Shown: piece after piece, positions 22,890 through 35,545 of the stretch
Numbering within the stretch: the stretch's first letter is position 1
Layout of the letters: every line of letters begins with the position of its first letter
Assembly (NCBI GenBank): GCA_009760885.1
Contig: CM019708.1
Location: 434,001 to 498,000, forward strand
Direction of reading: 5' to 3'
DNA length: 64,000 nt
Origin: Achatina immaculata
Lineage: Eukaryota; Mollusca; Gastropoda; Stylommatophora; Achatinidae
Program-made: the position numbers and the translations under genes
The notes under the pieces: model-generated
The model's database searches: none
Told to the model about the DNA's origin: nothing
What the model saw: only the letters and a program-made list of their open reading frames with translations

Positions 22890-24779
22890 AGATATAAGGA
22901 CTCTACTAAATGGTAATGGCAAGTTAACGCATTAGTAATTTCAATTTCACAGATACTAAAAGACAGAACAGAAGGTACTCTTATGCATAATAAAACAATC
23001 AACTTACAGCTTTATAAAACATACGTCTTAAATATTAAGAGAAAAATGAAGAGTGATATCGTTCCCATTTGCCTATAGCAAAACCTCAAATTGGCACTAG
23101 CCAAATGAAAGTTTCAAAAATCGACAGTTTTTACATGCATCAATAAATGGGAAGCATTATTCGTGTCTACTAGAAGTAGAGAAATATCTAGAACCAGAGA
23201 AACATCCGGATCATAGTAATCAATACAACGATCTCCATTTCCTACAATCTGTCTCTGCAGACTCACTGTCAGATACCTGTGCTAAAAGGTGTGTCTGGTT
23301 ATCAGGACCATGCGCTCCCTATCTTACCCCACCTGAACTAGAGAAGAAGTTAACGTAGCATGTATACTACAACCTGGAAATGTCACAGCCAACAACTATG
23401 CGTTATAAAGACGCAGGAACGTTCCTACCATGTCGCTGCATCTGGTGATTTTCTGCAACTGAGTTCCATGAACGCGTAACCCCAGACTGAATCAAACACA
23501 CACCTGGTCTCTTGTATTTCTATTACATGGTTCGAGTAAACCAGCTCTGGCGCTTTTCTGCTGGCTGACCTCTGACAAAACAATCACCGGGGAAAGCAGC
23601 TGATATATTTACAAAGCAAACCTCACGCAAAAAAAAAAAGAGAAAATGTTTCCAACACACCCAGTGATGAAAGATGGCGGGAGACGTTAACTGCATATAT
23701 TTACAGATATATCTAAGTTCTGAACATCACACAGCATCATCACATCTAACTTAAAAGTTGTCACTCATCTCAACTAAACACAAAATCTGCACGTCCGTGA
23801 TGCTTCACTGCTTCATGGTTTAAACAATTTTTTAAAAAAAAAAACCAAAACAAACTGATATTTTGTTGTGAACGATAAACAAACAAATTTAGGCCGACAC
23901 TTTGTCTTTTTTTTTTCCTGCTTCAAGCAAAAGAAAGGTCAAGGCTGTGAACATGTTATAAATTATACTTGGCTCAAGGAAGGCCGGTACTGGAGATCAA
24001 CAAAATACATCCAGTCCAGAAATGCAAACTGAGTTGAACTGAGAAAACTAGTGCCTTTGTGCAGTGTCTGCAATTCCGTGAATTTGGCCAAAACCTTATT
24101 TTTCTACACCCATCAAAAGTGGGTTTACAAATTCCATTATTTAATTTCCAGGGTTATCTCTCTATTTCATAAACTAATAGGCGCTCCTTAACGCTTTCGT
24201 TCAGTTAAGTTCGACGACACCGCACCGAGTTCACAGTTACGTACCTTTCTTTGACATTTTGTTCCGAACGTCTGACAACAGTTAGCCGCAAGATGTTACC
24301 TTCCTTGCTCCGTGAACTCTTCTGGTTATAATTGCGTGCACGCGGGGGAGTTTCTTCCAGAATTGTTAGAGAATGGTGTAGATTCTGAAATCTTACATCT
24401 TGAGTCTGAGGATGTTACGCTTTATGAGGGAAGAAGCTCTCTCGTAGGCCAACTTCAGATTACATTATACTCGTACATATACATTAACTTTACTTTACAA
24501 TGTGAAATGTGCAATTTGTGCTGCCATTTTCCCATTCATCTCTCTCACTCTCTCTCTCCGTCCCTTCCCCTTCTCTGTGTGTGTGTGATCGTTTCCTCCC
24601 CCCTCCCCTCCCCCCAAATCTGTTACCGTTTCCTCGCTTGCTTTGACCTTTAGTCTTTCTAACATTTTTCAAATGCAGATTATCCTGACCGTGTTTGACG
24701 TATGAACTGACCGCCTAGAACAAGCCTTTCACCCAAACCCCCACCCTGTGCCTATCTCACTTCACCTGTCACACTGTAA
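22890..24779. other. No recognised gene
   Basis: AT-rich DNA with A/T runs near 23627-23640 and 23830-23915 and a (TC)/(GT) tract at 24540-24590. Nothing can be named. Confidence 0.5.
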
Positions 24780-24900
24780 TCCGTCCTATTTCCGGTGCCG
24801 GCGGAGATTCCGCCATCTTCCCAGTCATGACAACAGAAACGCGCCTGGATGTGTGTGGCAGCTCTGTCGCGGCATCATATATGCCTTATTATACGGCTAT
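24780..24900 (-). promoter_or_regulatory. Candidate promoter/5' exon patch (YY1- and ETS-like motifs)
   Basis: On the minus strand, gggaagatggcggaatctcc contains a YY1-type AAGATGGCGG, and an ETS-type CCGGAAAT lies about 25 bp farther on. The patch is CpG-rich against AT-rich surroundings. An ATG within the YY1 motif opens a frame of only 15 codons (MAESPPAPEIGRITV). No spliced product could be shown. Confidence 0.3.
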
Positions 24901-25001
24901 ACGCACTATATGATGTACAGTTCTTATATATATTATAAATCATACTCATACACATTTATATATTATTCGATTTCGATTCAATTTAGAAGCTGGTGCAATC
25001 A

Positions 25002-25190
25002 TCACGACACGAAGGAAGGTATGACTGAATAATACACGAAGGAAGGTATGACTGATTGAATAATACACGAAGGAAGGTATGACTGACTGAATAATACACG
25101 AAGGAAGGTATGACTGACTGAATAATACACGAAGGAAGGTATGACTGATTGAATAATACACGAAGGAAGGTATGACTGAATAAAGTGCAG
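25002..25190. repeat. 27/31-bp minisatellite beside LINE B
   Basis: Six copies of acgaaggaaggtatgactga, followed by ctgaataatac in the longer form. It ends just before the target duplication of the LINE at 25200. Confidence 0.93.
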
Positions 25191-25199
25191 TATCTCCCA

Positions 25200-26278
25200 T
25201 TTGATTGTGTACAACACCAGAAACTTTGGGAAATAATGGAAAAAATGGGATTTCCAACACATTTGATACAATTAACATCACTGCTGTATTTAGACCAACA
25301 AGCAGCAGTAAGAATAAATGGTGAAACAACAAGTTGGTTTGACATAAAACAAGGGGTCCGTCAGGGGTGCATATTGTCACCCTACTTATTTAACTTGTAT
25401 ACTGAAAATATAATGAGGAATGTTAGAGAAGATGTAGACAAAGAATATTACGATGCCATAACAGTTGGAGGTTATGAAATACCAGAGATTAGATATGCTG
25501 ATGACACAGTATTGCTGTCCACAACACAAGAAGGAATGGAAAAACTAATTATGTCAGTCCGCAAGAACAGCGAAGAGCAGAACCTCTATCTTAATGCAAA
25601 GAAAACTAAAGTGATGACAACTGACAAAACAAACAAGGCAACTGAAATATGTATCAATGAGGAAAAACTGGAAGAAGTGGAGAGTTTTGAATATCTTGGA
25701 TCACTACTAACTAATAATGGAGATACAATGAGGGAAATTAAACGGAGGACATCTATTGCTCTTCAGAAAGTAAAACAAATAAAGAATCTGTGGAGAGGAG
25801 CAGACAGAACCACAAAAATAAGATTTTTAAGGGCATGCATCTTTCCTATCGCAACTATGCCTGTGAGACCTGGACACTTAACAAAACAGCTGAGAAGCAC
25901 ATAAATGCCTTTGAATGTAAATGCTATAGAAGAGTTCTCCAGATATCGTGGACACAAAAAAGAACAAATATATCTATACTACAAGAGCTTAATATTGAAG
26001 AGGGCTGGCTAGTAAAGAGGATTAAAGAGAGAAAACTTAAATATTTTGGACACATTAAACGTCATGATACTTTAGAGAAGACCGTATTGGAAGGATACAT
26101 AATGGGAAAAAGAAAAAGAGGAAGACCGAAACGAAGATGGCTGCAAGACATCGTTGATGATCTGGAAATGGATGCAGCAGCAGCAGGCCATCTTGCTCAC
26201 AACCGAGAGGCCTACAGGAGTGCTGTTTGGGAGGCAAAGTTCCGCAAGGGACATGCAAAGGAATGAATGAATGAATGA
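25200..26278 (+). mobile_element. 5'-truncated LINE family B, best-preserved copy
   Basis: Starting inside the RT domain (FDCVQHQKLWEIMEKMGF), it keeps GVRQGCILSPYLFNLYTENI, RYADDTVLLSTTQEGMEKL (active-site YADD), SFEYLGSLLTNNGDTMREIK, FGHIKRHDTLEKTVLEGYI, GKRKRGRPKRRWLQDIVDDL and HLAHNREAYRSAVWEAKFRK. The stop is followed by (TGAA)n. The only clear lesion is one frameshift near 25855, where the copy at 19763-20302 has an extra base. A perfect 8-bp duplication, atctccca, flanks it (25192-25199 and 26279-26286). This marks a recent insertion. Confidence 0.94.
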
Positions 26279-26286
26279 ATCTCCCA

Positions 26287-28362
26287 AGCAGTTTTTGCTG
26301 GTGGTCCCTTCTTAAACGTTATTCACGTTTTTTCAATCGTGATCCCGATACCAAACTCTCCTCCTTTTCCCTCATCCCCACAGGCCCAAGGAACTTGATA
26401 CAGCTTCCGTGAAGAAACCTCTGCACGTGCTTATACTTTCACATCAAACAAATACTGTACACAACTCTGTAAGGTACTCAACTCACTAAAGCTGATTTGT
26501 GCCACTCTTTTTTTTATAGACTGGAAGCACTATATCTTAACCAAACATGGGCCGCCTTTTAAATCTGCGCGGTCAGGAGCCCTATAGGCGCCGAAAGGAA
26601 AATGTTTTGTAAAATATGTCCTGTACAAACAAGAGGTGATCTGTTCAGAGACGTCGCTCAACTATGACATTAGAAGCCTACCGCTCGCTAACAAATCACT
26701 CCCGAAGCTCTGACCGCACGCTACCACATTCTCACCATCCTGCTCCTGGAACTAGAGAAGCATCAAAGACCAGGAACAGAGCTGTAAGAAAACACTAGAA
26801 GCCCAGTTTGCATTACTGCTTAACGAGTCCACCCTGTGGGATCAGTTAGGTAGGGTTAACAAACAAGAGGTTCAGAGGTCTGTACTTGAAACTCAGACTC
26901 TGACAAGTCAAAACAAAGTGGGAGGTTGCCAAAGTGTGCCAGGAAGGAGATAAAGGCGGCTGATTTCTGTAAGCTCTCTTGAGACATCGGGTGTTGACTT
27001 ACTGTCGGTAAAAACGGGTAACAAGTACAACAACCTCAACATAAGCACAACTGTGATACGATATACTTTCAAACTACACGTTCTATTTTCCCATATCAAT
27101 GAGTTTATAAATAACAGTTGCATGATAAATAGAAAATAAGAGTAAGAATAATAATGGAGGAAAAAAAACAAAAAGAAATAGACACAATGGGGAACCATGA
27201 AGGAAATTATAACAATAAAACAAATGATAATAAATGAAGAAAAAGAAAAAAGAAAGACGTTTGTAATATAAGATATAATCTGTCTGAAATAACTCATGTG
27301 TTAGCAGCAGACTGTAGGTTATGAATTTGGCTGACACCAAAAGAAGGGAGATTGCTATACTGAAAGTTATGGAATGGAATGATGATGATGATGATGATAC
27401 CCTCCCAAAGGATTGTAGTGCAGTGTTTCTGTTAAGAGCTTCCTCGACAATGGACCATGTTTAACCTTATGCATTTGTCGGGCGGTTGTGACACACATTA
27501 GCATGGACCACTCTAATGTAAACAATCAGGGTCTTGGTTTCTATTATTCTTCCAGAAATACAGGAGACAGGTATGGTTAAGATCATTATAATCGATGACA
27601 ATAATATTAATGTGGACGTTGAGAATAATATTTTTCTTTTCTCAAATCAAACAGTCGTTATGCACAGAAATATACTCAAATCTAAGATAATTCTCGGAAT
27701 TTCCATCCAAAATATGCGTCTCGGGTCTTTAGTCTCTTTAACACAGACCATACACACATATATCTACAGTCAGTTTCAAATCCACCTTCAATCGTCTCCC
27801 AAAACTGGAGTTTTTGGCACAACATTAAAAACTCACACCATTAAAAAGCCGTAATTAATGACGGCTCAAAGACACCGGCGTAGCTGGGAGATAACCGACA
27901 GAGAAGACGCTAGCTTCAAAGTTTAACTTCCCCTAGACTTTCCCCATACTATAGGCTGGCTTTGTGCGGAGCCCGTGTTCTAGTTTTGGCCAAAAATTCT
28001 GACCTTTACTTCTCCGAAATGTCACTACATGGAATTAATTGCATACAAAGAAGCAGATAACCTTTACAATACAACTCATCTTTCACTACCACGCACACAG
28101 ACAACCTTTCAGTTCCGTTATAAACGATTAAAATAGCTCTTTCAGGAACACTTGAGAATTCCACACCTTTTATTTACACTGATCTGAAAAAAAAAAACGC
28201 TATGATCCAGCAAAAATGGCACTTTACATTGTAAAATAATATTCTTTCCAGATGAAGTGACACAATTAACGCTCAGATTCTGGGACGTGGTTCTAGTCGA
28301 TGAGTTCTCAGCAGTCTTTTCTATAAATCAGTATTAAAAGGGAAACTGGAAAAAAAATAACA
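26287..28362. other. No recognised gene
   Basis: Only a short (GAT)n tract at 27378-27397 stands out. Open stretches are short and unrecognised. Confidence 0.5.
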
Positions 28363-28690
28363 TGTGCTGAGTGAATAGTTTACTTCTGAGAGGCTGTGCT
28401 GAGTGAATAGTTTACTTCTAAGAGGCTGTACTGAGTGAACAGTTTAATTCTGAGAGACTGTGCTGAGTGAACAGTTTACTTCTGAGAGGCTGTGCTGAGT
28501 GAACAGTTTACTTCTGAGAGGCTGTGCTGAGTGAACAGTTTACTTCTGAGAGGCTGTGCTGAGAGAACAGTTGACTTCTGAGAGACTGTGCTAAATGAAA
28601 GATTTATTTCTGATTGGATGTGAAGAGTAAGTGAAAAGCTAATTTCTGAGAGGATGTGAATAGTAAAAAGCTAAAACCTGAAAGAAAATG
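28363..28690. repeat. 32-bp minisatellite, about 9 copies
   Basis: Units contain gtgctgagtgaacagtttac and ttctgagaggct. The right-hand copies are decayed. Confidence 0.94.
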
Positions 28691-29285
28691 CTGACACAAA
28701 ACACTATGTTTTGCCACATTTCCACAAGTATGGGCCTGCGCCCTCCTTGTAGCACCTAATGAACGCGGCAGTTCGCAGGTCAGATGTACACCGTGTACAG
28801 CACATCTTCACTGCAGTACCTTGTAGGATGGTGAAGGACACATCTGTCTGCTTCAAACTAATCTCAACCGAGGGTGGCAAAAGAAAGCAAAACTCACATA
28901 AAAAATCATACAGCCAGGATACAGCAAGGGTGTTGTCGGATATAGTGAAAGTGTCAGGTTTCAAAAATGCATTCAGTCGCATATTCGAAAAACAAAATTG
29001 AAAAGAAAATATATTACAGGATAAAAAAAACAAAACACGTCTTAAAAAATATGATCAACATTAGGAAGAAACATAAAAACTAAGATAAATATATTTGTAA
29101 AACACAAAAATAATGCAAGAAACACTAACAGTGACAACGGAAGCACGTAAAACTCTTCATTCATCCCAGTAAGTAATAGTTACAGGATATACAGCTATTT
29201 GCAACGTCCACACTGTGACCGGAAGTCTCCGTGACAAACATTATCTTCATCCAATGAGCTGCATTTAAATAACACATTTTTTTCT

Positions 29286-29457
29286 AGAAGGAAGAAGATC
29301 AAGAGGAAGACCAAGAGAAATGATACTGGACAGTCTGACGGGATGGTGTGAGAGGAGATCACCAACTGAACTGATGGCCTGCATGAAGGATCGGGTACTC
29401 TGGAGAAGCATAATAGCCAACGTAAGTCGGCACGGCACCTGATGATGATGATGATGA
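29286..29457 (+). mobile_element. Very short LINE family A 3' end
   Basis: This contains the last ~170 bp of family A (RRSRGRPREMILDSLTGWCE; ELMACMKDRVLWRSI), ending in (TGA)n at 29439-29457. It lies between two T-runs (about 29277-29284 and 29458-29466) that may be the target duplication. Confidence 0.88.
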
Positions 29458-29924
29458 TTTTTTTTCTGCCGACTGACTGTCCTAAGTGACCTCTTGTTAT
29501 ATGAGGCTCAACTTCCTGAAAAGACGAGACTCCATCTATTAGACGAGCCCTTATTACCCTCAGAGAACTCGTTGAAGAGTAAAGACCCTCTTTATTGGAA
29601 CTAATATTCACGTCGTATCATATTTTTCCCTTCGTTTACTGCAGCTATAAGTGCACTGCAAATCACTGCGCCTCGCCCTGCGGCAGACAGTCTCTGCATT
29701 CGGAGGCTGTTCCATCACCACTAGGGATCTGTGTACTATTTTTCGTCCAGCTTAGCCGACTTAAGGGGGGTCGACGGCGGTTTATGAAAGCAAAACCTTG
29801 GTGTCAGAAATGTATGACTCTCTTACTAACGTTTATTTCATGTTTAAATAAGCAAAACTCTCCTGTCCGCTCACAAGCTATCACATAACAATGCACGGGC
29901 TTCACCACATTTTATAACAGACAC

Positions 29925-29995
29925 CGTATGTTAAAGCACGCACCATATGACATAGCAAGCACTATACGTTATAGCAAGCACCATATGTTATAGTC
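29925..29995. repeat. About 19-bp repeat, 4 copies
   Basis: Imperfect copies of agcaagcaccatatgttat. Confidence 0.75.
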
Positions 29996-30589
29996 ATATA
30001 TAAAGGCTTATGAAAGCTTTCAGCATATACTAATGTTGAAAACTACAACAGTACCTCAGGATGTTTATATTCTAAACATAGAACCAGGTCTGGCGTCTGC
30101 TCTCTGCATTTAAAAACATTACAGCAATTGAAGGGCGTGAGAGGGAACAGGTTTTAAAAACTAGCCCGGCTGCTTCGTGTTCCTCCCTACCTCGAAGCTA
30201 GGAAAAGCAAGAGACAAGTGTTCTCTTCCGATCCTTCAACAATGACATGTCAGCCAGAAAGAGAAGGAAGCTTAGAATTTTTTTTTTTACGGTGATATTA
30301 TCTTCTTTTTTTATAGTGATATTAATCGTCTTTTTTATGGTGATATTATCTTCTTTTTATAGTGGTGTTATCTTTATAACTTCCCGTACAGGAGATTTTA
30401 CAGCAGCCTTTGAAGAAGCACAAAACATAAGCAGTGCTCTTACTTTTATATCATATGTGATCGTCAAGACAGGGTATGGCTACTGAAGATAATATATGTG
30501 ACGACAAACAGAAGGTAAGGCTGTTGAAGATAATTCATGTGATGATCAGGATAAGTTGAGATTACTGAGAATAATATATGTGGTTGTCA

Positions 30590-31320
30590 CAAAAAGATGT
30601 TTTAAAATAACTGTGACGGTGAAGAAAGGACATGTTTTAAAATAACTGTGACGGTGAAGAAAGGACATGTTTTAAAATAACTGTGACGGTGAAGAAAGGA
30701 CATGTTTTAAAATAACTGTGACGGTGAAGAAAGGACATGTTTTAAAATAGCAGTGATGGTGAAGAAAAGATCAGATATTTTAAAACAACTGTGATGGTGA
30801 AAAAAGGAGATGTTTTAAATAACAGTGACGGTGAAGAAAAGAGAAGATGTTTTAAAATAACTGTGACAGTGAAGAAAGGAGATGTTTTAAAATAACAGTG
30901 ACGGTGAAGAAAAGAGAAGATGTTTTAAAATAACTGTGACAGTGAAGAAAGGAGATGTTTTAAAATAACAGTGACGGTGAAGAAAAGAGAAGATGTTTTA
31001 AAACAACAGTGACGGTGAAGAAAAGAGATGATGTTTTAAAATAACTGTGACAGTGAAGAAAGATGATGTTTTACAATAACAGTGATGGTGAAGAAAAGAC
31101 AAGATGTTTTAAAATAGCAGTGACGGTGAAGAAAGGAGACGTTTTATAATAACTGTGACGGTGAAGAAAGGAGATTTTTAAAATAATTGTGATGGTGAAG
31201 AAAAGAGCAGATGTGTTAAATTAATTGTGATGGTGAAGAAGAGATAAGATGTGTTAAAATAATTGTGATGGTGAAGAAGAGATAGTTTTAAAATAACTAA
31301 CGGTGAAGAAAATAATATAT
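30590..31320. repeat. 35-bp minisatellite, about 20 copies
   Basis: Units contain atgttttaaaataactgtga and cggtgaagaaagg. The first four copies are nearly identical; later ones vary (cagtga, gatggtg, extra gaga). Confidence 0.95.
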
Positions 31321-31452
31321 GTAATGGCAAATTAAACTAAGATAATCGAAGATGGCAAATGAAAGTAAGATAATCGAAGAAATGTTACAAATAGCAAAAA
31401 GACAACTCATAGCCAGTATAAGCTTAAGTTGATGTGCGAACGTTGCCCAGCA

Positions 31453-31726
31453 TTGTTTAAATGTTTGCTCTCATTCGGAAGAGAGTGCTCAGGCGATGTT
31501 AAATGTATCTGCTCTCATTCGGAGAGAGGGCTCAGACAGTGTTAAATGGGTATGTTCTCAGTCGGAGCAAGGGCTCAAGCGATGTTAAATGTGTGTGCTC
31601 TCATTCGGAAGAGAGGGCGCAGGCGATGTTAAATGTGTGTGCTCTCATTCGGAAGAGAGGGCGCAGGCGATGTTAAATTTGTTTGCTCTCATTCGGAAGA
31701 AAGGGCGCAGGCGATGTTAAATTTGT
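31453..31726. repeat. 44-bp minisatellite, about 6 copies
   Basis: Units contain gatgttaaatgtgtgtgctc and tcattcggaagagagggc. The older copies are at the left and the most uniform at the right. Confidence 0.93.
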
Positions 31727-32210
31727 AAGAAAAAAATAAAGAAAAAAAAACAGGTCAATGAGTGATCTAAAACATGGACAACTAAAGCCGGGCCCTCCCT
31801 TGGTTTTATCACAGAAAGAAGCAAGGATATCGCTGATTACAAAAACGGTGCATGAAGACAGAAACTTGTACACCTATTCCCATAGGACAACAAACTCAGC
31901 GAGGGCAAATGCTGGCAAACCAAACCTCAAATGCTGTAGTGGCCTAGAAATTTGAAGCCACAAACACTTCACACCCTTACCATATGCAGATGCCACAGAC
32001 TTGGTTCACAGCAGCAACATTTTCGACATTTCATCAAGCAGAGTACGGTCTGTATGTAATGTAAGAAAGTGTATACCATTAAAATGGTAACATAAGGTTA
32101 CAAATAAGTATTTTTTGCCGGGGGGGGGGGGGGGGGGGGAGGGGGAAGGAGGGAAATTTCTTTTTATTTACTGAAGCAAGAAACTGTTGTGGTTAAAAAC
32201 CCCACGTATC

Positions 32211-32555
32211 TCTGATACACATATGAACCAACATGTGTCTCACATACTTATATGAACACACATGTGTCTCATACAAATATGAACCAACATGTGTCTTCCA
32301 TACTTATATGAACACACATGTGTCTCCTATACAAATATGAACCAACATGTGTCTCCCATACTAATATGACCACATATGTGTCTCCTATACAAATATGAAC
32401 ACACGTGTGTCTCCTATACAAATATGAACCAACATGTGTCTCCCGTACAAACATGAACCAAAATGTATTTCGTGTACAAACATGAACCAAAATACATCTC
32501 TCATACAAACATGAACTCACATGTGTCTCCCACGCAAAACATGAACCAACATGTG
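32211..32555. repeat. About 29-bp minisatellite, about 12 copies
   Basis: Units contain atacaaatatgaaccaacat and gtgtctccc, with length variation of 28-31 bp. Confidence 0.92.
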
Positions 32556-32878
32556 GCCTATGAGGGAGTAGGAGGGGTACACAAACCTGCCAGAACACCA
32601 GTAAAGTGCTGCCTACTTGCCGCACCTGCAGGAGCATGTATCATGTCCATGCATTCTCCTAACTCATGCCAGAAACATGATAGTCTGCCATACATCTTCT
32701 GTTTCTCCCACCTTCTGTTTTGTCCCTGTTCTCGCCAGTCTTTGTTCTCCAGAAAAGAAGCTCATATTGTTTGCAATAAAATAAAGCTATCACTTCTAGT
32801 GCCCTTTCCATCAATGTTATTTCTACATACACAGAAACGTTACTATCAGGTAAATATCTCGGAAGGCACAGATATAGC

Positions 32879-33700
32879 AGGGTCGTTCCAAAAGTTCCCT
32901 GACACTTTCTGGAGGTCACTGTAGAAAGACAATGCAGTTACATGGAGACTGTGTTAGCCGTAGGAAGACAATGCAGTTACATGGAGACTGTGTTAGCCGT
33001 AGGAAGACAATGCAGTTATACGGAGAGACTGTGTTAGCTGTAGGAAGACAATGCAGTTACATGGAGACTGTGTTAGCCGTAGGAAGACAATGCAGTTACA
33101 TGGAGACTGTGTTAGCCGTAGGAAGACAATGCAGTTATACGGAGAGACTGTGTATTAGCTGTAGGAAGACAATGTAGTTACGTGGAAAGACTGTTTGTTA
33201 ATTGTAAGAAGATTTGTAAAGAAACTAGTTTTAACTCAAGCGCCATACGTTATTATGGACACACCAGAGGGCTCTTTATGCACTATGGCGGAATAAGGAG
33301 CAGAAATACCATTTTGTGTGTTGGAAACAGCGACAACCAGCAGCGTTACTTCAGTACAGCAGAAAACCATACACGTTTTGGGAAAGAACCAGTTTCCAGA
33401 CTACGATCTATGAATGGTGTCGTCCTTCTGAAGAGACGGGCTATCTGTGCCCCGCGAAACTTCTCTTTCGAGCAGGACGGGACACCTAGCACGGAGATGT
33501 GCTCGCCTTTTTTCACCGCTAACCTGCCCAATCAATGGCTTCCAAGAGCTGCTAAAATAAAAAAAAAGACTGAATTGTTGCGGTGTTCCCCTAGAACCCC
33601 TGACCTGACACCCTGTAACTTTTTTTTTCCTTTGGGATACATTTTTTGGGACAAGACCATAGTTTCCACAGGATATGAACACTGAAACTGCGAATCATGG
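32879..33700 (+). mobile_element. Fossil Tc1/mariner-superfamily transposon
   Basis: The segment 33460-33650 encodes FSFEQDGTPSTEM and RTPDLTPCNFFFPLGYI, a decayed version of the 'FQQDGAPPH ... RSPDLTPCDFFLWGY' part of IS630/Tc1/mariner-type transposases. A possible left end, cagggtcgttccaaaagttc, starts at 32892, but no matching right end was found. A 39-bp minisatellite occupies 32925-33180 inside it. The transposase part is a reasonable call; the boundaries are not. Confidence 0.55.
32925..33185. repeat. 39-bp minisatellite, about 7 copies
   Basis: Units contain gacaatgcagttacatggag and actgtgttagccgtaggaa. Some copies read ttatacggagag. Confidence 0.95.
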
Positions 33701-34435
33701 ACGTAATCACACCTGTTACTCCAGGTATGCTACACAAAACCTGGGGGGAACTCAATTATCACACTGCCGCTTGCCGTATTGGGGAGGAGGAGGAGGAGGA
33801 GACTACGACTCACACTGAGACCCTGTAAGGTATATCTAACTCTGATAATTTCTCTACAAAATATCACATACACAGTCTCTCCGTGTAGTTGCATTTCTCT
33901 TCCTACAGTAACCTCGGGTAAAGAACTGTGGACTATCCTACAATATAAATACTTATACCAGCAAGTAATAATCTTCTTACCGTATATTACTGCTTTAGAA
34001 CAAGTCGTTACAGGAAAAAGGAATATTACTATGCTGCATTGAGACAAAAAGACTAATAGAGCCACAACAGGACAATTTGCATCAAACAGGGGGCCAGATT
34101 CAGGCGGTAAGGGGGTCATAAACCAGACAAAACAAAAATTAGCGCCCTGCTATTGTGGTAGTTTTTCGCTGTACTGTATAACAGAGAAGCGGGGGGGGGG
34201 GGGCGGTATATACAGTAAGTTTGTAACATGCAAATCTCATAATAACTTTCTCCTAGGGATTTAAATCATTAAAGCGTTTATTCCTGTTATGTTCTCGTAA
34301 CTTAAAGAAGTTACTGATCTCACCGTGGCAGCGAAGTGAACTGTAAAATCTTTGCAGCCGACACTGTGGTAATACTGAAGCGCAGCGCCAACTCGGCTGA
34401 GCACTGGTTACGGTGGCTTACTTAACTGGGCTCAA

Positions 34436-34520
34436 CAAACGTGCTTCTCTACAGAATCACAACAAACGTGTTTCTCTACAGAATCCCAACAAACGTGCTT
34501 CTCTACAGAATCCCAACACT
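34436..34520. repeat. 27-bp repeat, 3 copies
   Basis: Three tandem copies of acaaacgtgcttctctacag plus aatccca. Confidence 0.9.
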
Positions 34521-34740
34521 GGGCTTCCAGGCAAGTCTCACTTAGTTTACCTAGACTGAGGGAGTACATCAGTTATTCCTGACCTTGGCCCATGATCATA
34601 ACAGAGCTGAGAGGGATCTGTGGTAGGTTTGCTAGAAGAGTTTATGATAAATGTTGGATTTTTCTAGGCAGTGACGTTATACGCGTTTTTGTGACTAGCA
34701 GCAAGTTACGCCACGTTAAAGGCATTAAAATAGCACTAGG

Positions 34741-35499
34741 TTTGTCTATTATCAAGCAGTCACAAAGATATGCAAGATAAAATAAACAAGCTAACTCAGA
34801 ATGCAAACAACATAGGACTAAAGATCAACGTAGGAAAGACAAAGTTAATGAAACAAAATATGAACAGAAATGTACTCAGAGTAGATAGCAAGTTAGTGGA
34901 CGAGGTCAACGAATTTGTATACCTTGGCAGCAGAGTAGTAGAAAATGGAGACAGCACAGAGGACATCAACAGCTGACTTACTAGAGCAAACCAGGCTTTT
35001 GCAATGCTGCAGACTATATGGAAATAAAAAAAAACTAAGCATAAATATGAAAATCAGGATATTTAAGAGTAATGTTCTAAGTGTACTACTCTATGGAAGT
35101 GAATGCTGGAAAATCACCAAAACCATAGAAAACAAGTTGAATTCTTTCCAGACTAAATGTTTACGAAGAATTAGAAAATATTTTGGCCAAAAACCATAAG
35201 AAATAACATCTTATTAGCAGAAATGCAGATGAAGCCACTGACAACAATTATTGAGGAAAGACGCTGGCGATGGTTGGGACATGTGCTCCGAATGACGACA
35301 ACTCACTACCAAAAATAGCACTAAGATGGACACCACAGGGGAACAGAAGTAAGGGTAGACCAAAAGAGACATGGAGAAGAACAACAGAAAGGATGTTGAG
35401 CAATAGAGGGCTCACCTGGGCAAGAGCAGAAAAAAAGGCGGAGGACAGGCATTTGTGGAAAACCCTTGCGGTAGCCCCATGTGTCCTGGGCACTTAAGG

Positions 35500-35539
<40 letters not shown>
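34741..35539 (+). mobile_element. 5'-truncated LINE family C with (AG)n tail
   Basis: The RT C-terminal half encodes MQDKINKLTQNANNIGLKIN, FVYLGSRVVENGDSTEDINS, SVLLYGSECWKITKTIENKL and WRRTTERMLSNRGLTWARAE, ending CVLGT. The stop is followed by ggttcagagag and (AG)n from 35503 to 35539. It comes in three open pieces, so frameshifts are present near 34980, 35200 and 35295. It is closely related to the full copy at 11745-14938. Confidence 0.92.
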
Positions 35540-35543
<4 letters not shown>

Positions 35544-35545
35544 TA

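Noticed and set aside
24946..25380. Minus-strand frames of 89-144 codons with repeated SHTFLRVLF
   Set aside because: They are translations of the 27/31-bp minisatellite and the antisense of LINE B.
33182..33685. 167-codon plus-strand frame as a cellular gene
   Set aside because: Its C-terminal half is a decayed Tc1/mariner-superfamily transposase, and its start lies in a minisatellite.
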